Numbered from the stretch's first letter, positions 45,281-56,360 are shown. The stretch: DNA of 64,000 nucleotides from Thalassospira sp. MCCC 1A03138 (GCF_002115785.1 NZ_JFJY01000002.1:62001-126000), one strand, 5' to 3'. Notes: generated by a model from the sequence alone, not told the origin. Program-made: numbers and translations.

Positions 45281-46828
45281 TCAGAAAACCACGCTTGGCA
45301 ACCATTGCGCCAAAGACGGCCACAACCAGATTACGAAAATGCCAAACACCTGAAGTGCTATGAACGGCACCACTCCGGCATAAATCTGTCCGGTGGTGAT
45401 TTCCGGAGGCGCGGCACTGCGCAGATAAAACAGCGAGAACCCGAATGGCGGGGTCAGGAACGACGTCTGCAGATTGATCGCAATCAGGATCGCCAGCCAC
45501 ACCGGATCATGACCCATCATGATCAGTCCGGGTGCAATCAGCGGCAGCAGGATCACTGTGATTTCCACGAAATCAAGGAAGAAGCCCAGAACGAAAATCA
45601 CCGCCATGCAGAAGAACAGCGCCCCCATCGGGCCACCTGGCATGGATTCAAGGATTTCCGCCACATGGTCTTCGCCGCCCAACCCGATAAATACCAGCGA
45701 AAACATGCTGGCGGTCAGGATGGTGGCAAAGATCATCGCCGTTACGGTCATCGTCGATGTCAGTGCGGATTTCAGAACGTCCGCCTTCCATGCCTGTTTC
45801 AGACATGCGGCAATCGCGGCAATGCCGGCAATCGCCAGAACGACATATCCCGCGCCCAGAACATAATCAAACCCGGTCAGATCATTTCGCTGAAACCGGA
45901 CCGGGGCAATCCCGACCATAACAGCAAGGATCAGAAGGGCCGCAGTTCCCGCCAGAACCAGCTTCCGGTTTGCTCCCTGCCGCACACCGGCCATCAGGAT
46001 CGCGCCAATCGCGCCGACCGATGCGGCCTCTGTCGGGGTGGCGACACCACCAAGGATCGCGCCCAAAACCGCAATGATCAGCATCACCGGCGGCAGGATC
46101 GCACGTATCACCTCGCCCATATCCGGGCGGCCATCGTCACTTTTGACCGGCGGCATATCATTTGGCCGGAAAAAACCACGCAACAGGATATAGGCAATAT
46201 AAATCACCACCAGCGTCAGACCGGGGATGAGGGCCCCTGCAAAAATCTGCCCGACCGAAATGGTTTCGATGGTGAACTTGCCCTGTTCGTACTGTGCCTG
46301 CTGATAAGCCGATGACATCACATCAGACAGAATGATCAAAAGCGTAGACGGCGGAATAATCTGCCCCAATGTCCCTGCCGTGCATACAAGCCCCGATGCC
46401 ATTTTCGGGTTATAGCCAGTGCGCAACATGGTCGGCAGCGCAATCATGCCCATGGCAATCACCGTCGCGCCGACAATCCCCGTCGATGCCGCCAGCAACG
46501 CCCCCACCAGCACGACCGAAATACCAAGACCACCGCGCAACTGGCCAAACACCCGGCCCATGGTATGAAGCAAGTCTTCGGCAATGCGCGATCTTTCCAG
46601 CACCACGCCCATCAGAACGAATAACGGAATGGCAATCAGCACATCATTGGTCAGAACGCCAAACACCCGCTGGCCAAGGGCACCCATCAACGCAATATTC
46701 ATCGCGTCCGTCGCCCAGCCGATAAAGGCAAAAATCACCGCCACACCAGCGATGGAAAACGACACCGGGAAACCAAGCAAAATGCAGCCCATCAGGGCCG
46801 CAAACATCAATAAATCAAGATATTCCAT
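45281..46828 (-). CDS. dctM: TRAP transporter large permease (DctM type)
   Basis: A 515-residue inner-membrane protein with about 12-14 helices. It has the TRAP large-subunit pattern: GFPVSFSIAGVAVIFAFIG start, PLFVLMG, and the paired re-entrant GQIIPPSTLLIIL and LTPPFGFSLFYLRS motifs. It carries out Na+-driven uptake with the small subunit and a periplasmic receptor. The ATG at 46828 overlaps the dctQ stop (TGATG). A central loop (about 235-260) is longer and charged, as in TakP-group TRAP systems. Last gene of the hutIHGU-dctPQM direction. Confidence 0.93.
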   Translation of the reverse strand: MEYLDLLMFAALMGCILLGFPVSFSIAGVAVIFAFIGWATDAMNIALMGALGQRVFGVLTNDVLIAIPLFVLMGVVLERSRIAEDLLHTMGRVFGQLRGGLGISVVLVGALLAASTGIVGATVIAMGMIALPTMLRTGYNPKMASGLVCTAGTLGQIIPPSTLLIILSDVMSSAYQQAQYEQGKFTIETISVGQIFAGALIPGLTLVVIYIAYILLRGFFRPNDMPPVKSDDGRPDMGEVIRAILPPVMLIIAVLGAILGGVATPTEAASVGAIGAILMAGVRQGANRKLVLAGTAALLILAVMVGIAPVRFQRNDLTGFDYVLGAGYVVLAIAGIAAIAACLKQAWKADVLKSALTSTMTVTAMIFATILTASMFSLVFIGLGGEDHVAEILESMPGGPMGALFFCMAVIFVLGFFLDFVEITVILLPLIAPGLIMMGHDPVWLAILIAINLQTSFLTPPFGFSLFYLRSAAPPEITTGQIYAGVVPFIALQVFGIFVIWLWPSLAQWLPSVVF

Positions 46829-47331
46829 CAGGCGGCACGCCCCCGCAGAATGATAATTTGCCGCAGAAGACAGGCAACCGACTGAATAATCAAAAGAACA
46901 CAAAAGGCCGGAATCAGGGATTTAAGCAACCAGACGGCCGGAATCCCCCCCACCGAAATCGCGCCTTCCAGCATCGAAACGGAATTAACCACGGATGGCC
47001 ATGACCAGTACAGCAACGTCGCCATCGACGGGATCGCAAGCACGACATAGCCAAAGGCATCAATCCTGGCCTTGGTCGTTTCGTGTGCCGCGGCATAGAA
47101 AATATCGACCCGTACATGCCGATCAACCAGAAGCGTATAACCCGCGCCCAGCATAAAAAGCCCGGAATGCAGGTAAAGCACGCTTTCATTCAACGCGATC
47201 GAACTGAACCCGAAAACATAGCGCAGCAAAACCACGGCAAACTGCAAAAGAACCATCAGAAGTGCGAACCACCGCACGGTCATCCCGGTCCACTGGTTCA
47301 CCTGATCCAGCGCATCAGCAAGGCGTTGCAT
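46828..47331 (-). CDS. dctQ: TRAP transporter small permease (DctQ type)
   Basis: A 167-residue protein with four helices, typical of TRAP small subunits. It contains ALNESVLYLHSGLFMLGAGYTLLVDRHVRVDIFY. The ATG at 47331 follows GGGGGAT; the longer open frame starts with cysteine-rich basic sequence that is not family-like. It sits between the receptor gene and the large permease. Confidence 0.9.
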   Translation of the reverse strand: MQRLADALDQVNQWTGMTVRWFALLMVLLQFAVVLLRYVFGFSSIALNESVLYLHSGLFMLGAGYTLLVDRHVRVDIFYAAAHETTKARIDAFGYVVLAIPSMATLLYWSWPSVVNSVSMLEGAISVGGIPAVWLLKSLIPAFCVLLIIQSVACLLRQIIILRGRAA

Positions 47332-47392
47332 GAAATCCCCCGCGAAACGACAAAACCGGCACGAGCAAAACCCGCGCCGGTCTTCAGTTCTA

Positions 47393-48490
47393 TCAGAAGC
47401 CAAGGACCTTGGCGCGCGCATTCATCTGACCATTATCGGCATAGGTCATGTAGCCGCCAATAAGATCACGATAGGCAACAAAGCTCTCAGTCGTTTTGCG
47501 CGTCAGCGCATCATCGCTTTCGCGAAGCTCACCAATCACTTCGGCTGCGGCCTTGCCCATTGCTTCGATCACATCATCGGGCAACATGCGCACATGCACT
47601 TCCTGCTCGGCAACAAGCTGTTTCAGGGCCATCGCATGTTTGGTCTCGTACTCGGTCCAGACCTCGTTATAAAGGCTGTCACATGCAAATTTGACCACGG
47701 CCTTAAGGTCGTCGGGAAGGTCGGCATATGCCTTGGCATTCACTGCGCATTCCTCGGCCGAGGACGGCTCGCCCACGCCGGGCCAATAGTAATTCTTGGC
47801 AACCTGATAGAAGCCAAGCGCACTGTCGGACCACGGACCGATGAACTCGCCCGCATCAAGCGCACCGGACTGCAATGCCTGGAACATATCACGCCCGCCC
47901 ATGGCCTGAACCGCCATGCCAAGCTTGGCACACATTTCCGAGGCAAGGCCGGTGGTGCGGAATTTAAGCCCCTTAAGGTCTTCGGCCGATTTGATTTCAT
48001 TACGGAACCAGCCAGCCCACTGCGGGCCGGAGTTCCCGCACAAGAACGGTTTCAGGCCAAACTGACCATAAATCTCGTCATAAAGTTCCTGACCGCCACC
48101 ATGGGTCAACCAGCCAACCTGCTCATCCGCGCGCAGGCCGAACGGCTGCGAACCAAACAGAAGAATGCCCTTGGATTTCGATCCCCAATAAGCCGGAACC
48201 GCGTGATAAATGTCCGCGGTCCCTTCGGCAACCGCGTCAAACACGCCGTTGCCCGGCACCAGTTCACCGGCGGCATGCAACTTGACCTCAATCCGGCCAC
48301 CCGAAAGGGTCGTGATGCGATCAGCCAGTTTCTGTGCGGCAACGCCTGGTCCAGGCAGGTTTTTGGGCCATGCGGTCACCATGTTCCACTGTCGCTTGTC
48401 CTGTGCAATGGCGGGGGTGGCAAAGGTCGCCGCAACGGCAGCAGCCCCGGCACCCGCAACACCGGCGGTCAGAAATTCACGTCTTTTCAT
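47393..48490 (-). CDS. dctP: TRAP transporter substrate-binding protein, TakP-like
   Basis: A 365-residue periplasmic receptor. A Tat-type signal MKRREFLTAGVAGAG precedes an AIA-Q cleavage site near residue 30. The mature start WNMVTAWPKNLPGPGVAA and the segment FDAVAEGTADIYHAVPAYWG resemble the TakP group, whose characterised member binds 2-oxo acids with sodium. AGGAGG precedes the ATG. It lies 71 bases after hutU on the same strand, so the likely cargo is histidine, urocanate or a related compound; that is context inference and conflicts partly with the TakP precedent. Confidence 0.92.
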   Translation of the reverse strand: MKRREFLTAGVAGAGAAAVAATFATPAIAQDKRQWNMVTAWPKNLPGPGVAAQKLADRITTLSGGRIEVKLHAAGELVPGNGVFDAVAEGTADIYHAVPAYWGSKSKGILLFGSQPFGLRADEQVGWLTHGGGQELYDEIYGQFGLKPFLCGNSGPQWAGWFRNEIKSAEDLKGLKFRTTGLASEMCAKLGMAVQAMGGRDMFQALQSGALDAGEFIGPWSDSALGFYQVAKNYYWPGVGEPSSAEECAVNAKAYADLPDDLKAVVKFACDSLYNEVWTEYETKHAMALKQLVAEQEVHVRMLPDDVIEAMGKAAAEVIGELRESDDALTRKTTESFVAYRDLIGGYMTYADNGQMNARAKVLGF

Positions 48491-48527
48491 TTTATATAGC
48501 CTCCTTGATGAAGAACCCTGATTGGTC

Positions 48528-48543
48528 GGGGGCATTTGCCCCC
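48528..48543 (-). other. GC hairpin between hutU and the TRAP receptor gene
   Basis: GGGGGC-AAAT-GCCCCC as read on the minus strand: six perfect GC pairs and a four-base loop, with no U-run. It lies in the 71-base gap and could stabilise or process the mRNA between hut and TRAP genes. Confidence 0.45.
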
Positions 48544-48561
48544 GGCCCTTCTTTTGTCAGA

Positions 48562-50238
48562 TTACTTGCCGAGAATCCCGGGAAGATTAAGCCCGTGTTC
48601 TCGTGCGCAATCCAGTGCGATTTCATATCCCGCATCGGCATGACGCATCACACCGGTTGCCGGATCATTCCACAGGACGCGTTCGACCCTGCGTGCGGCA
48701 TCTTCCGTGCCGTCACAACAAATCACCATGCCGGAATGCTGCGAAAAGCCCATTCCGACACCGCCACCATGATGCAGCGAGACCCATGTGGCGCCCGATG
48801 CCGTATTCAGCAGCGCATTAAGCAACGGCCAGTCACTGACCGCATCCGAACCATCTTTCATGGCCTCGGTTTCGCGGTTCGGGCTTGCAACCGAACCACT
48901 GTCGAGATGGTCACGACCAATCACCACCGGAGCTTTCAGTTCGCCATTTTTGACCATCTCATTAAAGGCAAGCCCGAGACGGTGACGCTGCCCCAGACCG
49001 ACCCAGCAAATACGCGCGGGCAAGCCTTGGAACGAAATGCGTTCACGCGCCATATCCAGCCAGTTATGCAGGTGTTTGTCATCCGGGATCAGTTCCTTGA
49101 CCTTCTGATCGGTCTTGTAAATATCCTCGGGATCACCCGACAACGCCGCCCAGCGGAACGGTCCGATCCCCTTGCAGAACAGCGGCCGGATATAGGCCGG
49201 GACAAAGCCCGGGAACGCAAAGGCATTTTCCAACCCTTCTTCGAGGGCCATCTGACGGATGTTGTTGCCATAATCGACGGTCGGGATACCTGCATCATGG
49301 AAGGCAACCATCGCCTCGACCTGAACGCGCATGGATGCACGCGCGGCCTTTGCCACCGCTTTCGGATCAGATTCCTGCTTTTCGCGCCATTCCGCGACAG
49401 ACCAGCCCTGCGGCAGGTAACCATGCACCGGGTCGTGGGCCGATGTCTGATCAGTCACGATATCGGGGCGAACGCCGCGTTTGACCAGTTCCGGGAACAC
49501 ATCGGCGGCATTGCCGATCAGGGCAACCGATTTCGCCTCGCCCGCCTTGGTCCAGCGATCAATCATCGCCAGTGCTTCGTCCAGCGAATGGGTTTTTTCA
49601 TCGACATAACGGGTCCGAAGGCGGAAATCGGCCCGCGTTTCATCGCATTCCACAGCCAGACAGCATGCACCGGCCATAACGGCGGCCAATGGCTGTGCGC
49701 CGCCCATACCGCCAAGACCACCCGTCAGGATCCATTTGCCCTTCAGGCTGCCGCCATAATGCTGACGCCCGGCCTCGACAAAGGTTTCATAGGTGCCCTG
49801 AACGATGCCCTGTGATCCGATATAAATCCACGACCCCGCCGTCATCTGGCCATACATCGCCAGACCTTTTTTATCGAGTTCGTTGAAATGATCCCAGTTG
49901 GCCCAATGCGGCACAAGGTTGGAGTTCGCAATCAAAACACGCGGTGCATCCTTGTGGGTGCGGAACACGCCCACCGGCTTGCCCGACTGCACCAAAAGAG
50001 TCTGGTCATCTTCCAGTTCCTTCAGGCTGGCAACGATCTGATCAAAATCCTTCCAGGTACGTGCCGCCCGGCCAATACCGCCGTAAACCACCAGTTCATG
50101 CGGATTTTCGGCAACGTCCGGATGCAGGTTATTCATCAACATGCGCATCGGTGCTTCTGTCAGCCAGCTTTTCGCGGTGATTTCCGTGCCGGTTGCCGGA
50201 TAGACGTCGCGCTGGTTATGCCGCGGATTGTTGCTCAT
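48562..50238 (-). CDS. hutU: Urocanate hydratase
   Basis: A 558-residue urocanase (EC 4.2.1.49), which converts urocanate to imidazolonepropionate with tightly bound NAD+. Family landmarks: [41 protein letters not shown] for NAD+, and [23 protein letters not shown] containing the conserved cysteine and arginine. Length is normal. The ATG overlaps the hutG stop by four bases, so translation is coupled. Second step of histidine breakdown. Confidence 0.97.
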   Translation of the reverse strand: MSNNPRHNQRDVYPATGTEITAKSWLTEAPMRMLMNNLHPDVAENPHELVVYGGIGRAARTWKDFDQIVASLKELEDDQTLLVQSGKPVGVFRTHKDAPRVLIANSNLVPHWANWDHFNELDKKGLAMYGQMTAGSWIYIGSQGIVQGTYETFVEAGRQHYGGSLKGKWILTGGLGGMGGAQPLAAVMAGACCLAVECDETRADFRLRTRYVDEKTHSLDEALAMIDRWTKAGEAKSVALIGNAADVFPELVKRGVRPDIVTDQTSAHDPVHGYLPQGWSVAEWREKQESDPKAVAKAARASMRVQVEAMVAFHDAGIPTVDYGNNIRQMALEEGLENAFAFPGFVPAYIRPLFCKGIGPFRWAALSGDPEDIYKTDQKVKELIPDDKHLHNWLDMARERISFQGLPARICWVGLGQRHRLGLAFNEMVKNGELKAPVVIGRDHLDSGSVASPNRETEAMKDGSDAVSDWPLLNALLNTASGATWVSLHHGGGVGMGFSQHSGMVICCDGTEDAARRVERVLWNDPATGVMRHADAGYEIALDCAREHGLNLPGILGK

Positions 50239-51044
50239 GATTTGCCTCTTAACGTCGGGGCCAGTTCGGCCAATTTTTCAAGAATGGAAGTCAGATGCGT
50301 GCGCAGTTTTGCGGCACGGCTTTCGTCATAGGCCCAGGGTGCGGCCTCGGCCTGAAGATAGGTTGATTGCGCCAGTTCCATCTGGATAGCGTGCTGATTG
50401 ATATCGGGGCGACCGTAATGGCGCGTGGTCCAGCCGCCTTTGAAACGGCCATTTAGGATGCTGGTGTAATCCTGTGCCGCAGCACAGATATCACGCGTTG
50501 CCACCTCGATCAGCGGATCGCAGGTCGTGCCCAGATTGGTGCCGATATTGAAATCGGGAAGCTTCCCGTCAAACAGGAACGGGATGTGTGAGCGGATCGA
50601 ATGGCAATCATAGAGGATCGCAACCCCGTGCTTTTCACGCACCCGGTCAAGCTCGCCTGCCAATACCTGATGATAGGCGCTGTGAAAAAGATGTGCCCGA
50701 AATGCGATATCATCCTCGTCAGGTGCCTGATCCCAGATGTTTTCACCATCAAAATCGGTCAACGGCACCAAGGTCGTGGTGTTCTGACCGGGATATAAAC
50801 TTATCCCTGCCGGGTCGCGATTGGCATCGATCACGTAACGATGGAACGTTGCCCGAACCATCGTGACATTATCGAGAAGCCCGTCATAAAGCGTGTGGAT
50901 ATGCCAATCCGTGTCGGCAAGTTCGCGCCCGCGATCATTCAGTTTTGCGGCAATGTCGTCTGGAACATAGGTCCCCGTATGGGGCAATCCCAGAACGATG
51001 GGACCATCGCCGTGCCTGACTTCAACCGGATTGCTCTTGGTCAT
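50235..51044 (-). CDS. hutG: N-formylglutamate deformylase
   Basis: A 269-residue N-formylglutamate amidohydrolase (EC 3.5.1.68). It splits formylglutamate into glutamate and formate, the last step of the HutF route. Family features include [34 protein letters not shown] and [15 protein letters not shown] with likely metal-binding Asp and His. It overlaps both neighbours by four bases (ATGA at each junction). Its presence with hutF, rather than a formiminoglutamase, defines the five-step pathway. Confidence 0.96.
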   Translation of the reverse strand: MTKSNPVEVRHGDGPIVLGLPHTGTYVPDDIAAKLNDRGRELADTDWHIHTLYDGLLDNVTMVRATFHRYVIDANRDPAGISLYPGQNTTTLVPLTDFDGENIWDQAPDEDDIAFRAHLFHSAYHQVLAGELDRVREKHGVAILYDCHSIRSHIPFLFDGKLPDFNIGTNLGTTCDPLIEVATRDICAAAQDYTSILNGRFKGGWTTRHYGRPDINQHAIQMELAQSTYLQAEAAPWAYDESRAAKLRTHLTSILEKLAELAPTLRGKS

Positions 51045-52582
51045 GCGTTGCCCCCCACCACAAAACCCGAAAGTTTCGCCGCCGAAACAAGGCTGCCGTT
51101 GATGACCAGCTCCGCCGCCTTCGCCAGATCAGGTGCCATGTATCGATCCTGCTCGACACTTGGAATGTCTTTGCGGACCATCGCCAGGACATCCTGCAAA
51201 CCGGCACTGGTTTTAAGCGGATGGCGGAATTCAACGCCCTGTGCCGCACAGATCAGCTCGACCCCCAGAATGTAGGAAAGGTTGGCATTCATCCGCGCCA
51301 GCCGGCGTGCGCCGTGGGCGGCCATCGATACATGGTCTTCCTGATTAGCACTGGTGGGCGTGCTGTCGGTCGAACACGGATTGGCAAGATGCTTGTTCTC
51401 GCTCATAAGCGCCGCCGTCGTGACCTCGGCAATCATCAGGCCGGAATTCAAACCCGGATCGGGGGTCAGGAACGGCGGCAGGTCATGGGAAAGTGTCGGA
51501 TCAACCATCAATGCCACGCGGCGCTGGGCAATCGCCCCGATTTCGGCAACGGCAAGGGCGATCTGATCGGCGGCAAAGGCCACCGGTTCGGCATGGAAAT
51601 TCCCGCCCGAAACAATCCGGCCATCTTCTTTCAGGACCAGCGGATTATCGGTGACCGCATTGGCCTCGATCTCCAGCGTCTGCCCGGCAAAGCGCAGCAA
51701 ATCCATGGCCGCCCCGGTCACCTGCGGCTGGCAGCGGATGCAATACGGGTCCTGAACGCGGGTATCGCCTTCGCGATGGCTTTCGCGGATTTCCGATCCG
51801 TCCATCAATGCACGCATCGACCGCGCGACATTGATCTGCCCCGGATGACCGCGCAGCGTATGGATTTCATCCACCAGCGGGGCGGTCGATCCCATGATCG
51901 CATCGGTCGAAAGCGAGGCGGTCACAATCGAACTTGCGGCGTTGCGCCAGGCTGAAAACAGCCCGACCAATGCACATGCGGTTGAAAACTGTGTGCCGTT
52001 AATCAGGGCAAGACCCTCTTTCGGGCCAAGGACCACCGGCGTCAGACCTGCCTTTTTCAGGGCATCCGCACCAGCCATGGTTTCACCGCGATAGACCGCT
52101 TCGCCAGCCCCGATCATGACGGCCGTCATGTGGGCAAGTGGTGCCAGATCACCCGACGCCCCGACCGAGCCCTGCGACGGGACAACCGGGGTTACGCCAT
52201 ATTCCAGCATCCCCTCGATCAGGTCGATAATGTCCCAGCGCACACCCGATGCACCCCGGCCGAGCGACAGCAATTTCAACGCCATCATCAGACGCGTCGT
52301 CGGAATATCAAGCGCATCCCCGACACCGCAGCAATGGCTGAGGATCAGGTTGCGTTGCAGGGTTTCGGTATCCTTGGCCGCAATCTTGACCGATGCCAGT
52401 TTGCCAAAACCGGTATTGACCCCGTAAACCGCATCACTGCCTTCGGCGGCGGCACGGACCATCGCATGGGCGGCCTCGACCCCGGCCTTGGCCGAAGGGT
52501 CCAGCTTTACGGCGGCCTGACTGCGCCAGATATGTTCAAGATCGGCCAGTTTCACAGACGCGGGGATCAGGGTGACGGTCAT
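51041..52582 (-). CDS. hutH: Histidine ammonia-lyase
   Basis: A 513-residue histidase (EC 4.3.1.3) that removes ammonia from histidine to give urocanate. The self-made MIO prosthetic group comes from A142-S143-G144 in [15 protein letters not shown], the same numbering as in the Pseudomonas enzyme. YGVNTGFG supplies the catalytic tyrosine. The ATG at 52582 has AAGGAT upstream; the longer open frame overlaps hutI and is not homologous. First enzyme of the pathway, 55 bases after hutI. Confidence 0.97.
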   Translation of the reverse strand: MTVTLIPASVKLADLEHIWRSQAAVKLDPSAKAGVEAAHAMVRAAAEGSDAVYGVNTGFGKLASVKIAAKDTETLQRNLILSHCCGVGDALDIPTTRLMMALKLLSLGRGASGVRWDIIDLIEGMLEYGVTPVVPSQGSVGASGDLAPLAHMTAVMIGAGEAVYRGETMAGADALKKAGLTPVVLGPKEGLALINGTQFSTACALVGLFSAWRNAASSIVTASLSTDAIMGSTAPLVDEIHTLRGHPGQINVARSMRALMDGSEIRESHREGDTRVQDPYCIRCQPQVTGAAMDLLRFAGQTLEIEANAVTDNPLVLKEDGRIVSGGNFHAEPVAFAADQIALAVAEIGAIAQRRVALMVDPTLSHDLPPFLTPDPGLNSGLMIAEVTTAALMSENKHLANPCSTDSTPTSANQEDHVSMAAHGARRLARMNANLSYILGVELICAAQGVEFRHPLKTSAGLQDVLAMVRKDIPSVEQDRYMAPDLAKAAELVINGSLVSAAKLSGFVVGGNA

Positions 52583-52637
52583 TTTGCATCCTTGTCGAAT
52601 ACAGGTTTCGGGGCGCGTGGGCAGGGTTTCGACGCGC

Positions 52638-53864
52638 CTAGCGCGCGACCGGAACTCCACCAAAAATACGTTCGAACAGCGGGTTGAACCCGATGCGGTA
52701 TGAAAGCTCTGCCGGGTGCGACACATTCCAGATCGCGAGATCAGCCCGCATGCCCGCCCTGACCTGACCGGTATCGGACAGTCCCAGTGCACGGGCGGCA
52801 TGGGCGGTTGCGCCGACCAAGGCTTCTTCGGGGGTCAGGCGGAATAACGTGCAGGACATATTCATCGTCAGCAGGATCGACATCAGTGGCGACGTGCCCG
52901 GATTGCAATCGGTGGCGACCGCCATTGGCACGCCATGCTTTCGAAAGGCGACGACGGGCGGCAACTGTTTTTCATGCAGGGTATAAAACGCGCCGGGCAA
53001 CAGGACCGCGACCGACCCGGATTTGGCCATCGCCATCGCGTCTTCTTCATCGGCATATTCGACATGATCAACCGACAGCGCACCATAATCTGCCGCCAGT
53101 TTGGTACCGCCGATATTTGAAAGCTGTTCGGCATGCAGTTTGACCGGGATGCCAAGCGCGCGGGCGACATCGAACACGCGCGCAATCTGTGCGGTATCGA
53201 ACGCGATGCCTTCGCAGAAACCGTCAACCGCATCGACCAGCCCTTCGGCGTGGGCGGCGCGCAAAGTCGGGATGCAGACCTCGTCTATATAGCGATCCGG
53301 TTCCCCCTTGAATTCCGCCGGGGTGGCATGGGCACCAAGAAAGGTCGTTTTGATCCGGACCGAACGATGTTTTTCAATCGCGCGAGCTGCGCGCAGCATG
53401 TTCAGTTCCGTGTCGCGGTCCAGACCGTAGCCGGATTTGACCTCGATCACGCAAACACCCTCGGCCAGCAGTGCATCAACCCGCGGCAGGGCACTTGCCA
53501 GCAATTCTTCAACGCTGGCGGCGCGCGTTGCGCTTACGGTTGAGACAATGCCGCCGCCTGCCCGGGCGATTTCCTCGTAGCTTGCGCCTTGCAGGCGCAT
53601 TTCGAATTCAACGGCGCGGTTGCCGCCATGCACGACATGGGTATGGCAATCAATCAGGGCCGGTGTGACCAACCGCCCGCCAAGGTCACGATAAGGGAAT
53701 TTTTTGCTGTCTTTATAGTCTTCGGGGATGGCGTCGGCATCGCCGACCCAGACGATCTTCTCGCCCTCGATCGCGACGGCACCATTATCAATCATGCAAT
53801 ATGACAGTTGATCTTTGCCCGGCGCTTTATCGATCGCGACAATTTTCGCATTTCCCAAAAGCAT
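52638..53864 (-). CDS. hutI: Imidazolonepropionase
   Basis: A 408-residue amidohydrolase (EC 3.5.2.7) that opens imidazolonepropionate to formiminoglutamate. Metal histidines H74 and H76 are in [24 protein letters not shown] and the DHVEYA and [10 protein letters not shown] motifs supply the other ligands and the catalytic aspartate. The ATG at 53864 is chosen. A further 17 open codons upstream lie in the operator region. It is first in its operon and faces hutF-hutC across a 79-base gap. Confidence 0.96.
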   Translation of the reverse strand: MLLGNAKIVAIDKAPGKDQLSYCMIDNGAVAIEGEKIVWVGDADAIPEDYKDSKKFPYRDLGGRLVTPALIDCHTHVVHGGNRAVEFEMRLQGASYEEIARAGGGIVSTVSATRAASVEELLASALPRVDALLAEGVCVIEVKSGYGLDRDTELNMLRAARAIEKHRSVRIKTTFLGAHATPAEFKGEPDRYIDEVCIPTLRAAHAEGLVDAVDGFCEGIAFDTAQIARVFDVARALGIPVKLHAEQLSNIGGTKLAADYGALSVDHVEYADEEDAMAMAKSGSVAVLLPGAFYTLHEKQLPPVVAFRKHGVPMAVATDCNPGTSPLMSILLTMNMSCTLFRLTPEEALVGATAHAARALGLSDTGQVRAGMRADLAIWNVSHPAELSYRIGFNPLFERIFGGVPVAR

Positions 53865-53898
53865 GTAAAGCTCACCCTTGATAAGTCTGTTATTAAAT

Positions 53899-53929
53899 AT
53901 AATATGTACGTACATAATATCACTGTCAA
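53899..53929 (-). promoter_or_regulatory. Probable HutC operator over the hutI promoter
   Basis: A perfect 14-base palindrome TATGTACGTACATA (53903-53916) contains TGTA-N2-TACA, the core reported for HutC sites. On the minus strand TTGACA (53929-53924) is followed 17-19 bases later by CATATT or TATTAT, so the palindrome lies between -35 and -10. It is centred between divergent hutI and hutF, and can control both operons. Confidence 0.75.
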
Positions 53930-53943
53930 GACGGGTATAGGCA

Positions 53944-55308
53944 ATGACGGTTATCTGGGCAAATCAGGCACTTACGACTTCGGGTTGGGAAAACAACGTT
54001 CTGATTGAGATCGATGAAAGCGGCAGAATCACTAGGGTTCAGGCCGATTCTCCTGCCACCGGAAACCGCGTTGGCACGCTTCTGCCCGCGATATCAAACC
54101 TGCATAGTCACGCGTTTCAGCGTTCGATGGCCGGATTGACCGAAAGACGCGGCCCCGATCCCCGTGATACCTTCTGGACATGGCGGCAATTGATGTTCCG
54201 CTTCCTGGATCAGCTCACCCCGGATCACGTGCAGGACATTGCCGCCTTTGTGCAAATGGAAATGCTCGAAGCCGGTTACGCCAACAATACCGAGTTCCAT
54301 TACCTGCACCATCAACCGGGCGGTGTCCCCTATGACAATATCGCCGAGATGGCCGAACGCATTGCGGCGGCGGCAGACATAACCGGTATTGGCCTGACGC
54401 TTCTACCGGTGCATTACCAGTTCGGCGGTTGCGACAAACGCCCGCTTGGCGCGGGACAAATCCGGTTTGGCAATGATCCGGAACGCTTTGCCAAATTGTA
54501 TGAGGAAAGCGAAAAGGCGTTAAAATCCCTGCCGTCCGACACCCGCATGGGTGTTGCCCCCCATTCGCTGCGTGCCGTGGGGCGGGAGGATCTGATCGCC
54601 ACCACGCGCCTGTCAAAGGACGGCCCTGTTCACATGCATCTGGCTGAACAGGTCGCCGAGGTCGAGGAGGTCGAGGCATCCTGGGGCAAGCGCCCGGTCG
54701 AATGGCTGCTTGAAAATGCCGATGTCGGTGAAAACTGGTGCCTGATCCATTGCACGCAGATGCAGGAACACGAGACGCTTGGACTCGCCAGAACCGGGGC
54801 GGTTGCCGGACTTTGCCCGATCACCGAAAGCAGCCTTGGCGACGGTATTTTTGATGGTGTGCGCTACCTGAATGCGGGAGGCATCATTGGTGTCGGATCG
54901 GATTCCAACATCCGTATCGCTCTTTCCGAAGAACTCCGGACACTGGAATACAGCCAGCGTCTTCGCGATAGATCGCGTGCTGCTCTTGCCACCCCGGAAA
55001 AATCCACCGCACGCCGGTTGTTTGATGCGGTTGCCAAAGGCGGCGCACAAGCCGCAGGCCGCGATGCCGGCCGGATCGAGGTTGGTGCGCTGGCCGATCT
55101 GATGGCGCTTGATGGCACGGCAGTTGACCTTATCGGTCGGACAGGCGATACGATCCTCGATACATATGTCTTTGCCGGAGATGATCGCATGGTGCGTGAT
55201 GTCTGGTCGGCCGGTCGCCATGTCGTGACCGAGGGCCGCCATATCGCACATGATACGATCACAGGCCGGTATCGCAAGGTGATGGAACAACTCAAGGAAG
55301 CGGTGTGA
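53944..55308 (+). CDS. hutF: Formimidoylglutamate deiminase
   Basis: A 454-residue amidohydrolase (EC 3.5.3.13) that converts formiminoglutamate to formylglutamate and ammonia, feeding HutG. Metal histidines H54 and H56 are in NLHSHAFQR. The conserved [11 protein letters not shown] and [10 protein letters not shown] give further ligands and the catalytic acid. Its ribosome-binding site is weak. It overlaps hutC by four bases (GTGA), so enzyme and repressor are made together. Confidence 0.95.
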   Translation: MTVIWANQALTTSGWENNVLIEIDESGRITRVQADSPATGNRVGTLLPAISNLHSHAFQRSMAGLTERRGPDPRDTFWTWRQLMFRFLDQLTPDHVQDIAAFVQMEMLEAGYANNTEFHYLHHQPGGVPYDNIAEMAERIAAAADITGIGLTLLPVHYQFGGCDKRPLGAGQIRFGNDPERFAKLYEESEKALKSLPSDTRMGVAPHSLRAVGREDLIATTRLSKDGPVHMHLAEQVAEVEEVEASWGKRPVEWLLENADVGENWCLIHCTQMQEHETLGLARTGAVAGLCPITESSLGDGIFDGVRYLNAGGIIGVGSDSNIRIALSEELRTLEYSQRLRDRSRAALATPEKSTARRLFDAVAKGGAQAAGRDAGRIEVGALADLMALDGTAVDLIGRTGDTILDTYVFAGDDRMVRDVWSAGRHVVTEGRHIAHDTITGRYRKVMEQLKEAV

Positions 55309-56009
55309 GCACCACCACGGAACTGACAAACTGGCAATCGGTCCATGACGAGGTCCTGCGCCGCATTCACACCCGTGAATGGAAGCCCGGCGACCAGATC
55401 CCCAAGGAAGTCGAACTGGCCGAGGAACTGGGCTGCGCACGTGCGACCGTCAACCGGGCGCTCCGTGAACTTGCCGCCGAGGGCTTCCTTGATCGCCGCC
55501 GCAAGGCCGGAACCCGTGTCGCCGCCCACCCGGTCCGGCGTGCGCGGCTTGACATCCCGGTCATACGGCTTGAGATCGAGGGCCGCGGCCAGAAATATAC
55601 CTATGGCCTGCTGCTAAGCGAACGCCGCACGCCGCCGCCGGAAATCTGCGCCAATCTGGGCGTCACCGCCAATAGCGACATGCTGCATATCACGTCGCTG
55701 CATCTGGCGGATGGCAAACCCTATATGTTTGAAGAACGCTGGGTTTCGGTCGCCGCCACGCCGGAAATTGTTGATGCTGATCTGTCAAAGATCAGTGCCA
55801 ATGAATGGCTGGTGCTTCATGCCCCCTACACCAAGGGCGACATTTCATTTTCCGCTGTGCTGGCATCCGAAAACGAAGCCAAAATCCTGCGCACCCAAAA
55901 GAATGAACCGCTGTTCCTGATCGAACGCACAACCTGGGAAGGGGAAAAGGGCATTACCTCGGCCCGGCTGGTGTTTGCGCCGGGATATCGGATGCATACG
56001 GCGCTTTAG
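55305..56009 (+). CDS. hutC: Histidine-utilisation repressor
   Basis: A 234-residue GntR-family regulator of the HutC subfamily. The N-terminal winged helix contains LAEELGCARATVNRALRELAAEGFLDRRRKAGTRVA (about 37-72). The C-terminal UTRA domain (about 90-230) binds urocanate, which relieves repression in known HutC proteins. The GTG start is within the hutF stop (GTGA). Its location and the palindrome at 53903-53916 support direct control of both hut operons and autoregulation. A terminator follows at 56137. Confidence 0.95.
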   Translation: MSTTTELTNWQSVHDEVLRRIHTREWKPGDQIPKEVELAEELGCARATVNRALRELAAEGFLDRRRKAGTRVAAHPVRRARLDIPVIRLEIEGRGQKYTYGLLLSERRTPPPEICANLGVTANSDMLHITSLHLADGKPYMFEERWVSVAATPEIVDADLSKISANEWLVLHAPYTKGDISFSAVLASENEAKILRTQKNEPLFLIERTTWEGEKGITSARLVFAPGYRMHTAL

Positions 56010-56136
56010 ATCCTCCCGAAGAGCCTTTGGTTTATGCGCATATCCGCCCCTTTTTCAGATTTCCTGAAAAAGTTCTTGATTTGTTCTTTTAATTGTGCCA
56101 TAAGAGTCAAGTCAACGGGAGAAAAGCGCCCGGACC

Positions 56137-56170
56137 AAAACCCGCAAGGCCTTGTGCCTTGCGGGTTTTT
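56137..56170 (+). terminator. Rho-independent terminator after hutFC
   Basis: Stem AAACCCGCAAGGC/GCCTTGCGGGTTT with an extra A-T pair (56137-56150 with 56156-56169), five-base loop, ending in TTTTT. Confidence 0.92.
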
Positions 56171-56360
56171 GCGTTTGGAGCCGGATCAAAGAGGTGATCA
56201 GGATGCAGCGGCAAGGATTGAGGCAGGGCAGCGGAGTAGTCCGCAGGATATGGGGCGGCGGATGGCGGAGCCATTACGGTGGCATTCTGACCAGACGCTA
56301 ACAGGTTTCGAAAACGCTTATTTGTCATGACGGGAGAGGTGCGTCTTATCGGGGAAGGAC

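Noticed and set aside
45269-46315. 348-codon plus-strand open frame opposite dctM
   Set aside because: It is highly basic and Asn/Gln/His-rich, has no domain likeness, and lies wholly antisense to a clear TRAP permease.
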